Source: Leucobacter chromiireducens (GTDB lineage: Bacteria; Actinomycetota; Actinomycetes; Actinomycetales; Microbacteriaceae). Taken from it: DNA of 64,000 nt. The translations under genes and the position numbers were made by a program. The notes under the pieces are model-generated. The model saw nothing but the letters and a program-made list of their open reading frames with translations. It did not search any database and was not told the DNA's origin. The stretch lies in NCBI RefSeq assembly GCF_003917135.1, contig NZ_RPDI01000006.1:85228-149227 (forward strand), read 5' to 3'. Shown here piece after piece: positions 1-9,877 of the stretch; the first letter of the stretch is position 1, and each line of letters starts with the position of its first letter.

Positions 1-297
1 GACCGGGCCGCCGCCCAGGATGCAGACTGGGTCGCCGCCGACGTCGCAGTCCACGAGGCGATCGCGCGCGCCGCGCACAGCCCGATCCTGTTCGAGGTCT
101 ACACGGCGCTCCTGCCGCTGCTGCACGAGTCGATGCGCGCCGCGCAAACGCACGATGGCTTCTGCCGCGACGAGCGCCGCGGCCACGACGACGTGCTCGC
201 GGCGATCCACGCGCGCGACCCCGAGGCGGCTGCGGCGAGCGCCGCGGCGAACCTCGCGGCCACCGAGGAATGGCACGCGGGGCTGCCGCGGGCGTAG
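1..297 (+). CDS. GntR-family (FadR/FCD) transcriptional regulator, C-terminal part
   Basis: The reading frame is open from the first base to TAG at 295-297 and gives about 98 residues of a C-terminal ligand-binding domain. The helical pattern fits the FCD domain of FadR-type GntR regulators: a D-x3-H element (DVAVHEAIARAAHSP), then a later H-D-D-V-L-A-A-I-x4-D-P-E-A-A segment, where His and Asp residues normally hold a metal or an organic acid ligand. The N-terminal winged helix lies outside the window, so the target genes cannot be named. The family assignment rests on this pattern only. Confidence 0.7.
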   Translation, partial: DRAAAQDADWVAADVAVHEAIARAAHSPILFEVYTALLPLLHESMRAAQTHDGFCRDERRGHDDVLAAIHARDPEAAAASAAANLAATEEWHAGLPRA

Positions 298-661
298 CGC
301 TACAGCGATCTTGTTACTCCTCGTGCGTCACAGGGTCGCTCACTCCCCCGCCGCGATGAGCGAGTGTTGAGCGGCAAGGATCGTCTCCTCCGAGCCGGTC
401 GCGCGGAGCGACGCGCTGAACGACCGGCTCGGCGACGACGAATAGGTTGAGGTCAGGACCGATAGTGACGGAAAGGGGCGTCGCGGCCCAGGTGAACATC
501 TCGTGCCGTGACTACGCATAGTTGGGCCTGGGCCTCGTGCGCGGAGGCAGCACGCCGCCCCGCTCTGGGGTGAAGAGTTCACACTGAGTACGCGGCGCTG
601 AGCAGTGCGAGTGCGTGCGGTGCGGGCGCGGGATGTGCTTCTGAGCTCAGCGCACAGCACG
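298..661. other. gene-poor stretch, possible gene remnant
   Basis: About 360 bases lie between the GntR-type gene and the PhoH terminator. No frame gives a convincing complete protein. On the minus strand, roughly 357-440, one frame reads as a protein-like fragment containing SFSASLRATGSEETILAAQ, with no recognisable start or ribosome site. It may be a decayed gene or chance. I found no tRNA or obvious promoter. Confidence 0.35.
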
Positions 662-690
662 GCGGCGCCCCGGCTCAGCCGGGACGCCGC
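662..690 (-). terminator. hairpin terminator after the PhoH-family gene
   Basis: GCGGCG and CCCGGC pair with GCCGGG and CGCCGC around a 3-nt loop (13-bp stem with one mismatch). It lies 15 bases past the stop codon of the PhoH gene on the minus strand. There is no strong T-run, as is common in high-GC actinobacteria. Confidence 0.6.
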
Positions 691-704
691 TGCCTGCCGC
701 CTGG

Positions 705-2108
705 CTAGTCGCCCAGCAGCTCCGTCACGAGCGCCGCGATGTCGCTGCGCTCGGAGCGCGTCAGCGTCACGTGCCCGAAGAGCGCGTGCCCGGTGAGCTT
801 CTCGATCACCGCGGCGATGCCGTCGTAGCGGCCGACGCGGAGGTTGTCGCGCTGCGCGACATCGTGCGTGAGCACCACGCGCGAGTTCTGCCCGATCCGG
901 CTCAGCATCGTGAGCAGCACGCCGCGCTCAAGCGACTGCGCCTCGTCGACGATCACGAACGCGTCGTGCAGCGAGCGGCCGCGAATGTGCGTGAGCGGCA
1001 GCACCTCGATGAGGTTCCGCGCGACCACCTCGTCGAGCACGTTCTCCGACACGATCGAGCCGAGCGTGTCGAACACGGCCTGCGCCCACGGGCCCATCTT
1101 CTCCTGGTGGTCGCCCGGCAGGTAGCCAAGTTCCTGGCCGCCGACGGCGTACAGGGGCCGGAACACCATGATCTTGCGATGCTGGCGGCGCTCCAGCACC
1201 GCCTCGAGGCCGGCCGCGAGCGCGAGCGCCGACTTCCCGGTGCCGGCCGAGCCGCCGAGCGAGACGATCCCCACCTGCGGATCGAGCAGCAGGTCGATAG
1301 CGAGCCGCTGTTCGGCGCTGCGCCCGCTCACCCCGAACACCTCGCGGTCGCCGCGCACGAGGTGCAGCCCGCCCGGTCCGTCGATGCGGCCGAGCGCCGA
1401 GCCGCGCGGGGAGTGCAGCACCACCCCGGTGCCACGCGGCAGCTCCTCCGCCGCCGCGACGCCGTCGAGTCGCTCGCTCTCCCACAGCGCGGCCATCTCC
1501 GCCTCGTCGATCGACAGCGTCACCATGCCGGTGTAGGTGTCGTCGGCGGCGAGTTCGGCCCGGTACTCCTCAGCCCCGAGCCCGAGCGCCGCGGCCTTCA
1601 ACCGCATCGGCAGGTCTTTGGAGACGACCGTCACCTCGCAGCCGTCGTTCGCGAGGTTCTGCGCCACCGCGAGGATCCGCGTGTCGTTGTTGCCGAGCCG
1701 CATCCCGGAGGGCAGCCCATCCGTGCTCGTGTGGTTGAGCTCGACGCGCAGCGTCCCCCCGGCGTCGCCGACGGGCACCGGGAAGTCGAGCCGCAGGTGC
1801 GTGGCGCGCAACTCGTCGAGGAACCGCAGCGCACGCCGGGCGAAGTAGCCGAGCTCGGGATCGTGGCGCTTGTGCTCGAGCTCCATCAGCACCACGATCG
1901 GCAGGACGACCGAGTGCTCGGCGAAGCGGAAGAGCGCGCGCGGATCGCTGAGCAGCACGGAGGTGTCGAGCACGTAGGTGCGGAGCTGCTCGCTGCTCCC
2001 CGCGATGCGTTCCTGCTCGGGCGGTGTCGCGAGCGCGGCGTCGGGCGTGGTTTCGCCCGAGTGAGCGGCTGCTGCGGGGTGAAATGCGGGGTGATTCATC
2101 TCGGCCAC
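705..2108 (-). CDS. PIN domain-PhoH family ATPase (YlaK/PhoH2 type)
   Basis: 467 aa. An N-terminal PIN nuclease domain begins at [12 protein letters not shown] (first acidic residue about D48) with further conserved acids at E77 and D142. A PhoH-type P-loop domain follows, with Walker [10 protein letters not shown] at 285-293 and Walker B VIVDEA at 385-390. PIN-PhoH proteins of this group (PhoH2) are described as ATP-dependent RNA unwinding/cleaving enzymes; the physiological substrate is not known from sequence. I chose the GTG at 2108 because AGAGGAG sits 5 nt upstream of it; an ATG three codons later lies too far from that site. It is divergent from mtnA and has its own terminator. Confidence 0.88.
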   Translation of the reverse strand: MAEMNHPAFHPAAAAHSGETTPDAALATPPEQERIAGSSEQLRTYVLDTSVLLSDPRALFRFAEHSVVLPIVVLMELEHKRHDPELGYFARRALRFLDELRATHLRLDFPVPVGDAGGTLRVELNHTSTDGLPSGMRLGNNDTRILAVAQNLANDGCEVTVVSKDLPMRLKAAALGLGAEEYRAELAADDTYTGMVTLSIDEAEMAALWESERLDGVAAAEELPRGTGVVLHSPRGSALGRIDGPGGLHLVRGDREVFGVSGRSAEQRLAIDLLLDPQVGIVSLGGSAGTGKSALALAAGLEAVLERRQHRKIMVFRPLYAVGGQELGYLPGDHQEKMGPWAQAVFDTLGSIVSENVLDEVVARNLIEVLPLTHIRGRSLHDAFVIVDEAQSLERGVLLTMLSRIGQNSRVVLTHDVAQRDNLRVGRYDGIAAVIEKLTGHALFGHVTLTRSERSDIAALVTELLGD

Positions 2109-2404
2109 GATGGCTCCTCTGCCCCGAGGCGCGAGCCCCGGATCAGCGAGACGACCATCACTCCCATCGAGGTGGTTGGCCGCCTCGACCGGGCACCCTG
2201 CCCGATGGCACATACGGTACGCCGCCTTTCGCGCCGCCCGTGCGCAGACACGCGCTCGGTCGTGTGAACGTTGCGTGACCGTTTCGTATCCCAGCGGCAC
2301 CGAGGCCCGCTGCTGTGGTCCGACAAGATTCGGGTATTCTTGCTGTGCGATACCACGCACGGGGGATGACAGGCCTCCCTTGGTTGCTGCAGAAGGAGCC
2401 CTAC
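2109..2404. other. divergent intergenic region between phoH-type gene and mtnA
   Basis: This 296-base region must hold the promoters of both flanking genes. The minus-strand frame stays open across it, but the composition and the GTG ribosome site at 2108 argue against translation. AGAAGGAG at 2390-2397 is the ribosome site for mtnA. I could not match any known riboswitch consensus or a convincing -35/-10 pair. Confidence 0.4.
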
Positions 2405-3448
<1,044 letters not shown>

Positions 3449-3535
3449 GCTGGAGCTACTTCCCCCGGTCACCCTCGTCACCGGCGGGCACACGCTGTAC
3501 CCCTCCCTCACACCACCTCCGAAAGGAACACAACA

Positions 3536-4591
3536 ATGTTCTTCACCAAGCGCCGCGCCCGTGCGGCACTCGTCGCCGGCGCGGCAACGGCCGCCCTGCT
3601 GCTCACCTCCTGCGCTGGCGGTGGCGGCTCGGCCGACTCGGGTTCGTCCGCAGAGGGCCCCAGCTTCATCTACATCACCAGTGACCCGATCGGGCAGAAC
3701 GAGTTCCTGAAGTCGGGCAAGGTCGGCATCGACGCCGTCGCGAAGACCTTCGAGGGCTCGGCCACCACGTACGAGTCGAAGGACGAGGCGCAGCGCCGCA
3801 CCAACCTCGAGGCAGCGATCGCGAAGGCCCCCGAGGTCGTCGTGATGCTCGGCTTCCAGTTCGGCGACATCGCCAAGGAGCTCGCCGAGCAGAACCCCGA
3901 CCAGAAGTTCCTCCTCATCGACACCGCCGTTGACGGTGCTCCGGAGAACCTCTACCAGGCGACCTTCCGCGAGCAGGAGCCCTCCTACCTGCTCGGCGTC
4001 GAGGCCGGTCTCCTCACCGAGGCCGACAAGGTCGGCTCCGTGATCTCCGTGGACAACCCGCTCCTCAAGAAGTACTCCGAGGGCTTCGCCGAGGGCGCGA
4101 AGAGCGTCAACGCGGACGTCGACACCGTCGCACCCCAGGTGATCGGTGGCGACAACCCCTTCGCTGACACCGCTCGTGCCAAGGAGCAGGCGCTCGCCTA
4201 CGCCGGCACCGGCGTTGACCAGATGTTCGCGGTTGGTGCGGCATCGAACGGCGGCATCATGGAGGCCGCTGCGGCGAAGGGCTTCTCGGCGTACGGCGTC
4301 GACGCGAACCAGTGCGGCATGGCACCCGGTTCGGTCGTTGACGGCACGATCAAGGCCGTGAACAAGGTCGTCGAGACCGTCGTCGGCGAGATCATGGACG
4401 GCAAGAGCTCGGCCGAGGCGACCACCTCGTTCGGCCTCAAGGAGGAGGGCATGACCATCGTCAGCCTCACCGACGAGGCAGCCGACTCGCAGTGCACCGT
4501 CATGGAGAACGCTGACGTGCTCAAGCAGGTCACCCAGGTCCGCGACGACATCGTCGCAGGCAAGATCACGGTCACCGACCCGCTGGCCTAG
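3536..4591 (+). CDS. BMP-family nucleoside-binding lipoprotein (ABC importer)
   Basis: 351 aa. Twin-basic N-terminus, hydrophobic segment and lipobox LLTSC (Cys26) make it a membrane-anchored lipoprotein. The rest fits the basic membrane protein (PnrA/BmpA) family, which binds purine and other nucleosides for ABC import; recognisable pieces are FQFGDIAKELAEQNP, ATFREQEPSYLLG and GVDANQCG. The ribosome site GAAAGGA is 8 nt before ATG. It is followed by a strong hairpin and then the ATPase and two permeases. Its position directly after mtnA makes methylthioadenosine or methylthioribose a plausible ligand (inference). Confidence 0.9.
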   Translation: MFFTKRRARAALVAGAATAALLLTSCAGGGGSADSGSSAEGPSFIYITSDPIGQNEFLKSGKVGIDAVAKTFEGSATTYESKDEAQRRTNLEAAIAKAPEVVVMLGFQFGDIAKELAEQNPDQKFLLIDTAVDGAPENLYQATFREQEPSYLLGVEAGLLTEADKVGSVISVDNPLLKKYSEGFAEGAKSVNADVDTVAPQVIGGDNPFADTARAKEQALAYAGTGVDQMFAVGAASNGGIMEAAAAKGFSAYGVDANQCGMAPGSVVDGTIKAVNKVVETVVGEIMDGKSSAEATTSFGLKEEGMTIVSLTDEAADSQCTVMENADVLKQVTQVRDDIVAGKITVTDPLA

Positions 4592-4602
4592 GCAATACAC
4601 TC

Positions 4603-4642
4603 GTGGCCGGGAGGTTCCGCGCGTGCGGTGCCTCCCGGCCAC
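4603..4642 (+). terminator. intercistronic hairpin after the binding-protein gene
   Basis: GTGGCCGGGAGG pairs perfectly with CCTCCCGGCCAC, and the loop contains a second stem CCGC/GCGG. It starts 12 bases past the lipoprotein stop and lies 75 bases before the ATPase start. It probably acts as a leaky terminator or 3' stabiliser that keeps binding-protein mRNA above transporter mRNA. Confidence 0.6.
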
Positions 4643-4716
4643 AGCTGCTTCCCCTGCGACGGCCACGTAGCCACACGCTCCCCCGTCACCCACCCGCCTA
4701 TTGAATGGAGCCAACG

Positions 4717-6303
4717 ATGACCGCTGAGGTTTCGATGCGCGGCATCACCAAGCGCTTCCCCGGTGTGCTCGCCGACGACAATGTCGACCTCGAGGTCGCG
4801 ACCGGCGAGATCCACGCGCTCATGGGCGAGAACGGTGCGGGGAAGTCGATTCTGATGTCGATGCTCGCCGGCGTGATGCAGCCCGACGAGGGCGAGATCT
4901 TCATTCGCGGGGAGCGCGTCAGCTTCTCGTCCCCGCTCGACGCCATCGATGCCGGTATCGGCATGGTGTTCCAGTCGTTCAAGCTCTTCCCGTCGCTCAC
5001 CATCGCGGAGAACGTCGTGTTCCGCAGCGAGCCGACGAAGCGCGGCCTCATCGACCGCCAGGCCGCCAACCGCCGCGTCGCGGAGATCGCGGACAAGTAC
5101 GGCCTGCAGCTCGACCCGACGGCGCGCGTCGACGCGGTGCCCGTGGGCGTGCTGCAGCGCGTCGAGATCGTGAAGGCGCTGTACCGCGAGGCCAAGGTCC
5201 TCATCCTCGACGAGCCCACCGCAGTGCTCACCCCGCAGGAGACCGAGCGCCTCTTCGACGTGCTCCGCGCGCTCAAGGCCGACGGCCGCACGATCATCCT
5301 CATCACGCACAAGCTGAACGAGGTCATGGCGATCTCGGATCGCGTCACCGTGCTGCGCGATGGGCGAAATGTCGCCGAGCTCGTCACCGCCGACAGCTCC
5401 CCCGCCGAGATCACCCGCCACATGACCGGCCGCGACGTCGACCTCACCACCCCGCCGCCCGCGCAGGAGCCCGGCGCCACCGTGCTCGACGTGCGCGAGC
5501 TCACCGTCCCCGGCTCCGGCGGCCGCCCGGCCGTCGACACCGCGAGCCTCGCCGTGCGCGCGGGCGAGGTGGTCGGCATCGCCGGCGTCGCCGGCAACGG
5601 CCAGGTGGAACTCGCGGAGGCCATCATCGGGATGCGGCGCGCGAGCGCCGGCGCGGTGCACGTCTCCGGCGCCGACCTCAGCCGGGCAACGATCGCGCAG
5701 CGCCGCGCCGGTGGCGTCGCCTATGTCCCCGAGGATCGCCACGCCGTCGGCAGCGCCGGCTCGGCGAGCGCGGTCGACAACCTCGCGCTCGGCCACCACC
5801 GCGCCGCGCCGATCCTGCAGCGCGGGCTGCTCTCGCGCGGCGCCATGGTGGAGCACGCGAAGCGCCTCATCTCCCGCTTCGGCGTGAAGATCGCCGGCCC
5901 GGCGACCCCGGTCGGCACGCTCTCGGGCGGCAACCTGCAGAAGATCGTTGTCGCGCGCGAGCTCGACTACAACTCCCCCGTGCTCATCGCCGAGCAGCCG
6001 ACGCGCGGCGTCGACATCGGTGCGATCGAGTCGATCCACCGCGAGCTGTGCCAGTACCGGGACGGCGGCGGCGCGCTGCTGCTCATCTCCGCTGAGCTCA
6101 GCGAGATCATGTCGCTGTCCTCGCGCATCCTCGTGATGTTCGAGGGCCGCATCGTCGCCGAGGTGCCGAAGGCCGACGCGACCGAAGCTCTCCTCGGCCT
6201 GTACATGGCCGGACACACTCCGGAGGCGCAGCACCGACCCAGTGCGCCGCTCACCACCCAGGCGGCGCAGGCTGCCGCCACGCAGAAGGAGACCGCACGG
6301 TGA
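4717..6303 (+). CDS. nucleoside ABC importer ATP-binding protein (two fused NBDs)
   Basis: 528 aa with two ATPase domains, as in sugar/nucleoside CUT2-type ATPases. Domain 1 has Walker A GENGAGKS (37-44) followed by Ile instead of the usual Thr, and VGVLQRVEIVKALYR in place of a canonical signature. Its Walker B is VLILDEPTAVLT. Domain 2 has the degenerate P-loop GVAGNGQ and an intact LSGGNLQK signature. I chose the ATG at 4717 because TGGAG lies 6 nt upstream; another ATG at 4705 is in frame. Its TGA overlaps the GTG of the first permease, so the two are translationally coupled. Confidence 0.93.
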   Translation: MTAEVSMRGITKRFPGVLADDNVDLEVATGEIHALMGENGAGKSILMSMLAGVMQPDEGEIFIRGERVSFSSPLDAIDAGIGMVFQSFKLFPSLTIAENVVFRSEPTKRGLIDRQAANRRVAEIADKYGLQLDPTARVDAVPVGVLQRVEIVKALYREAKVLILDEPTAVLTPQETERLFDVLRALKADGRTIILITHKLNEVMAISDRVTVLRDGRNVAELVTADSSPAEITRHMTGRDVDLTTPPPAQEPGATVLDVRELTVPGSGGRPAVDTASLAVRAGEVVGIAGVAGNGQVELAEAIIGMRRASAGAVHVSGADLSRATIAQRRAGGVAYVPEDRHAVGSAGSASAVDNLALGHHRAAPILQRGLLSRGAMVEHAKRLISRFGVKIAGPATPVGTLSGGNLQKIVVARELDYNSPVLIAEQPTRGVDIGAIESIHRELCQYRDGGGALLLISAELSEIMSLSSRILVMFEGRIVAEVPKADATEALLGLYMAGHTPEAQHRPSAPLTTQAAQAAATQKETAR

Positions 6304-7439
6304 AACCCCTGCAGAGTTTCGGCCGCTGGCTCGCCAGCCCGATCCCCGTTTCGGTGGTGCTCGCACTCCTGATCGGCGCGTGCTTCATGCTGATCGCCGG
6401 GGTCGACCCCGTGAGCGGCTACATCGCGATGGTGAACGGTTCGTTCGGCAGCGGCCCCGGGCTCGCCAACACGCTGCAGCGCGCGGTGCCGATCATCGGC
6501 ATCGGGATCGCGATCGCCGTCGCCTTCCGCGCCGGCGTGCTGAACCTCGGCACCGAGGGCCAGGCCGGCCTCGGCGCCCTCGCCGGCGGGATCGTGGCCA
6601 TCTACGTGCCCGGCCCCGCCGCACTCATCGTGCCGCTCGCGTTCCTCACGGCGATCGCGGTCGGCGCGGCGTGGGGGCTTATCACCGCGCTGCTGCAGAA
6701 CCTGCTCGGCGTGCCGATCCTGCTCTCCACGCTGCTGCTCAACTACCCGGCGCGCTACTTCTCCTCGTGGCTGATCCGCTACCGGCTCGATGAGCCGAGC
6801 TCGGACCTCGTCGCGAGTGAGCAGGTGCGCCCCGAGGTGCAGCTGTCCATGCTCGTGCCGCGCGACTCGGCGTTCGCTGAGTCGCTGCGGAACACGCTCG
6901 GCGCAACGCACCCCGTGACCGCGATCCTCACCGGCGTGAACTGGTCGATCATCGTGCTCATCGTCGTGGTGCTCGGCGCGATCTTCGTGAACCGCCGCAC
7001 CCGCTACGGCTTCGAGTCGGGCCTCGCCGGGCAGAACGCCGAGTTCGTGCGCTACAGCGGCGTACAGCCCGGCCCGCTCGTCACCCGCACGATGGCGCTC
7101 TCGGGCGGCCTCGCCGGCCTCTTCGGCCTGATGCTCATCATCGGCGCCCCGAGCACCCGTCTCATCGAGGGCTACTTCGTGCAGACCAACTTCGCATGGA
7201 CCGCGCTCCTCGTCACGCTGCTCGCGCTCTACCGCCCGGTCGGGATCGTGATCGCCGGACTGTTCTTCGCCGCCATCATGGTCGGCTCCGACGCCATGGG
7301 CCGCGAGCTCGGGCTCTCCCCGCAGATCGCGGCGGTGATCCAGGCGCTCGTCATCATCCTCCTGGCGTTCCGCGTCGCGCTCCCCAGGTTCCGCAAGCGA
7401 ACAGCCACCAGCACCGCAGCAAAGGAGGACGAGCGATGA
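6300..7439 (+). CDS. nucleoside ABC importer permease 1
   Basis: 379 aa, highly hydrophobic, about eight to ten membrane segments. It belongs to the BPD_transp_2 family of sugar/nucleoside permeases. The family core AVAFRAGVLNLGTEGQAGLGAL is partly visible in residues 75-100 and is repeated in the partner permease as a related FNIGLEGMLLIGA segment. The GTG start overlaps the ATPase stop (GTGA), and the stop overlaps the next ATG (ATGA). A roughly 60-residue soluble insertion, about 160-220, separates two membrane blocks, as in YufP-like permeases. Confidence 0.92.
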   Translation: MKPLQSFGRWLASPIPVSVVLALLIGACFMLIAGVDPVSGYIAMVNGSFGSGPGLANTLQRAVPIIGIGIAIAVAFRAGVLNLGTEGQAGLGALAGGIVAIYVPGPAALIVPLAFLTAIAVGAAWGLITALLQNLLGVPILLSTLLLNYPARYFSSWLIRYRLDEPSSDLVASEQVRPEVQLSMLVPRDSAFAESLRNTLGATHPVTAILTGVNWSIIVLIVVVLGAIFVNRRTRYGFESGLAGQNAEFVRYSGVQPGPLVTRTMALSGGLAGLFGLMLIIGAPSTRLIEGYFVQTNFAWTALLVTLLALYRPVGIVIAGLFFAAIMVGSDAMGRELGLSPQIAAVIQALVIILLAFRVALPRFRKRTATSTAAKEDER

Positions 7440-8350
7440 ACTTCCTCGACCTGTTCACCGAGGACCTGATCTCCTCCGTGCTGCGCGCACTCATCCCGGT
7501 CCTGCTCGCCGCCCTCGGCGGCATGCTCGCGGAGCGCGTCGGCATCTTCAACATCGGCCTCGAGGGCATGCTGCTCATCGGCGCCTTCGCCGGCGTCGCC
7601 GGCTCGTTCTTCACGCACAACTGGATCGTCGGCGTCATCGTCGCGATGGTCTCCGGTGCGCTCTTCTCGCTGATCCTCGGCTACGGCGCGGTGTACCGCA
7701 AGGGCGACCCGATCGTGCTCGCCATCGCCATGAACATCCTCGCGGTCGGCATGACGAGCTTCCTGATCGTCGCGATCTTCGACGTGCAGGGCGTGTTCCA
7801 GGATCCCGGCATCGACGGCATCCCCGTGTGGCGGATCCCGATCCTCGCGGACATCCCCTGGATTGGTGCGCTCTTCGCGCTCACCCCGCTCGGCTACCTC
7901 GCGCTGCTCCTCGTGCCAGCGCTCTGGATCATGCTGTTCCGCACCCCGCTCGGCCTGCGCATGCGCGGCGTCGGCGAGCGCCCGCTCGCCGCGGCAACGA
8001 TGGGCGTCAACCCGCAGCGCTACCAGCTCGGCGCGGTCATCGCCTCTGGCGCGCTCGCCGGCCTCGGCGGCGCGCAGCTCGCCCTCGGCAACGTGGTGCA
8101 GTTCACGGAGAACATGTCGGCGGGCCGCGGCTGGATCGCCGTCGTCGCGGTGATGCTCGCACGCGCGCACCCCGTCGGCGTGCTCGGCGCCGCGCTCCTC
8201 TTCGGCTTCGCCGACGCGCTCGGCTTCCGCCTGCAGTCGTTCGGCCTGCCGCAGCAGCTCACCGACGCCGGCCCGTACGTGCTGACGCTGCTCGCGCTGA
8301 TCCTCATGAGCCGGCGCTTCCGCAAGACGCGTGAGGCGGCCGTCGCGTGA
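7436..8350 (+). CDS. nucleoside ABC importer permease 2
   Basis: 304 aa, about eight membrane segments, BPD_transp_2 family (YufQ-like). It forms a heterodimeric channel with the preceding permease. AAAGGAGG sits upstream of the ATG inside the end of the previous gene. Conserved elements include FNIGLEGMLLIGAFAG and the cytoplasmic EAA-like loop TPLGLRMRGVGERPLAA. The stop TGA overlaps the GTG start of the cupin gene, so the cupin belongs to the same transcript. Confidence 0.92.
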   Translation: MNFLDLFTEDLISSVLRALIPVLLAALGGMLAERVGIFNIGLEGMLLIGAFAGVAGSFFTHNWIVGVIVAMVSGALFSLILGYGAVYRKGDPIVLAIAMNILAVGMTSFLIVAIFDVQGVFQDPGIDGIPVWRIPILADIPWIGALFALTPLGYLALLLVPALWIMLFRTPLGLRMRGVGERPLAAATMGVNPQRYQLGAVIASGALAGLGGAQLALGNVVQFTENMSAGRGWIAVVAVMLARAHPVGVLGAALLFGFADALGFRLQSFGLPQQLTDAGPYVLTLLALILMSRRFRKTREAAVA

Positions 8351-8823
8351 CCGGAGGCGTGCTCCCCGAGGAGGCGGCGCGCTGGGTCGAGCGGCTCGAC
8401 CTCGAGCCGCTCGAGCACGAGGGCGGGCTCTTCCGCCAGATGCACCTCGACGAGCACTCGAGCGCCATCATGTACCTGCTCGCTGACCCCGACTTCTCGG
8501 CGTTGCACTCGCTCGCGTCCGTCGAGGTGTACCACTGGTACGCCGGCGCGCCGCTGCGCATGCTGCTGCTGCACCCCGACGGGCGCGCGGAGGAGCGTTT
8601 CCTCGGCCCGGATCCCGATTCCGCGGAGTTCCCGGGCCAGCTCCCGCAGCTCGCGGTGCCGGCTGGCGTGATGCAGGGTTCCTCGTCCGCCGGCGAGTGG
8701 ACGCTCATCGGGACGACGATGGCCCCGCCGTTCGAGTGGGACGGCTTCGCCCTCGGCGAGCGCGCCGCGCTGCAGGAGCGCTACCCGGCAGCGGCCGAGC
8801 GGATCGCCGCGCTCACGCGGTAG
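8347..8823 (+). CDS. cupin_5 (DUF985) family protein
   Basis: 158 aa. The DUF985 cupin fold is recognisable from EHEGGLFRQ, SAIMYLLADPDFSALHSLASVEVYHWYAG and the PPFEWDGFALGER ending. Relatives of this family bind small ligands or act on nucleotide sugars; no catalytic role is established. It is translationally coupled to the nucleoside importer (GTGA overlap), so a role in handling the imported compound is likely but unproven. The 3' end overlaps the convergent CPBP gene by 11 bases. Confidence 0.85.
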   Translation: MTGGVLPEEAARWVERLDLEPLEHEGGLFRQMHLDEHSSAIMYLLADPDFSALHSLASVEVYHWYAGAPLRMLLLHPDGRAEERFLGPDPDSAEFPGQLPQLAVPAGVMQGSSSAGEWTLIGTTMAPPFEWDGFALGERAALQERYPAAAERIAALTR

Positions 8824-9877
8824 GCGGCGGAGTGCCCCCAGCTTGCTGAGTGCCCCCAGCTGGCTGAGTACTCGCGGCCTGCGCACCGCCGCGAGCCTTC
8901 CGCGGGGCGAGCTCCGGTTGCCTGGCCGGGGAGAACTGCCCGGTCGCAACCAGGATCACCAGCGCCACCGCGATCACGATCCAGCCGCACACGCCGAGCG
9001 GCAGCACGAGCGCCGGATCGACGTCCGCCCCCACCGCGACCACAAGGCCGAGCAGGCCAGCCGAGGCGTTCAGTGAGGCGTGGCCGATCACGGCGGGCCA
9101 CACGGAGCCCGAGCGCAGCCGCGTCCACCCGAGCAGCGCGCCCCAGAACACGCAGCCGACCGTCATGAGCGCGACGCCGCGCCAATCGGTGAGGCCGAAA
9201 TTGTAGCCGAGCAGGATCAGCGGCGAGTGCCAGAGCCCCCAGATGACACCCGAGAGCGCGAGCGCCGGCCAGGTACCGAGCGGGCGGAGGGCCGGGAGCA
9301 GCCAGCCGCGCCAGCCGATCTCCTCCCCAAACGCGGCGAACGCATTGATCACCACGCCGAGCGGCAGGCTCAGCAGCTGGGCGAGGACGAGCAGCTGCAC
9401 GGGCGGCAGCGGCACGTCGACACCGGCGGGGACGCTCGCTGCGATGGCCGCGGCGAAACCCGAGAACTCGACGAGGTCGAGCTCCGCCCACCCGAACGCG
9501 GCGGCCACCGCGACGCTCGCAGCCACGAGCAGCGTCGGCGCGAACACGGCCGCGACGATGAACCACACGACGCGTTTCGCCGGGCGCAGGGGCCACACCC
9601 CGAGGAAGCGCAGCCGCTCCCCCGCCGGGACCCGCGCGAGGAACACCACGGCGAGGGTGGCGAGCGCCGGGGTCCACATCATCACGGGGGCAAGCACGCC
9701 GAGCAGCGTGGCGAAGCCGGGGCTCTCGGCACCGCGCAACCACAGCGGCAGCGCCACGAGCCAGGCCAGGCCACCGGCGAGCACGATGAAGAGCGCGACG
9801 GCGCCCCACGGCACCCCGGCGAGGCGCGGCGCGGCGGCGCCGTGGGTCTGGGGCGCTTGGGCGTTCGGCGTGGTCAT
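8813..9877 (-). CDS. CPBP family intramembrane metalloprotease
   Basis: 354 aa with about eight membrane helices. The CPBP (ABI/Rce1-like) signature EEIGWRG is at 185-191 with the second motif WHSPL (His217) and a third His in IGHASLN. These residues form the metal-binding active site in the family. The start has GGAGGT 6 nt upstream. The C-terminal tail is Gln/Pro/Gly/Ala-rich and includes an in-frame 18-bp duplication. The gene is last in a three-gene minus-strand operon with a DUF1648 protein and a GntR repressor; members of such operons are often linked to cell-envelope stress or bacteriocin immunity. Confidence 0.87.
   Translation of the reverse strand: MTTPNAQAPQTHGAAAPRLAGVPWGAVALFIVLAGGLAWLVALPLWLRGAESPGFATLLGVLAPVMMWTPALATLAVVFLARVPAGERLRFLGVWPLRPAKRVVWFIVAAVFAPTLLVAASVAVAAAFGWAELDLVEFSGFAAAIAASVPAGVDVPLPPVQLLVLAQLLSLPLGVVINAFAAFGEEIGWRGWLLPALRPLGTWPALALSGVIWGLWHSPLILLGYNFGLTDWRGVALMTVGCVFWGALLGWTRLRSGSVWPAVIGHASLNASAGLLGLVVAVGADVDPALVLPLGVCGWIVIAVALVILVATGQFSPARQPELAPRKARGGAQAASTQPAGGTQQAGGTPPPTA
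8830..8870. repeat. 18-bp tandem repeat in the CPBP gene tail
   Basis: GAGTGCCCCCAGCTTGCT is followed by a near copy with one change and the start of a third unit. It is in frame and encodes a repeated Ala-Gly-Gly-Thr-Gln-containing hexapeptide in the low-complexity tail. It looks like replication slippage. Confidence 0.7.

Noticed and set aside
771..2267. 498-codon open frame opposite the PhoH gene
   Set aside because: Antisense shadow of a gene with clear PIN and PhoH motifs.
2109..2404. Possible SAM-type or other riboswitch before mtnA or the PhoH gene
   Set aside because: Sulfur metabolism context invited the idea, but the conserved core elements of SAM-I/IV do not appear in the right order on either strand.
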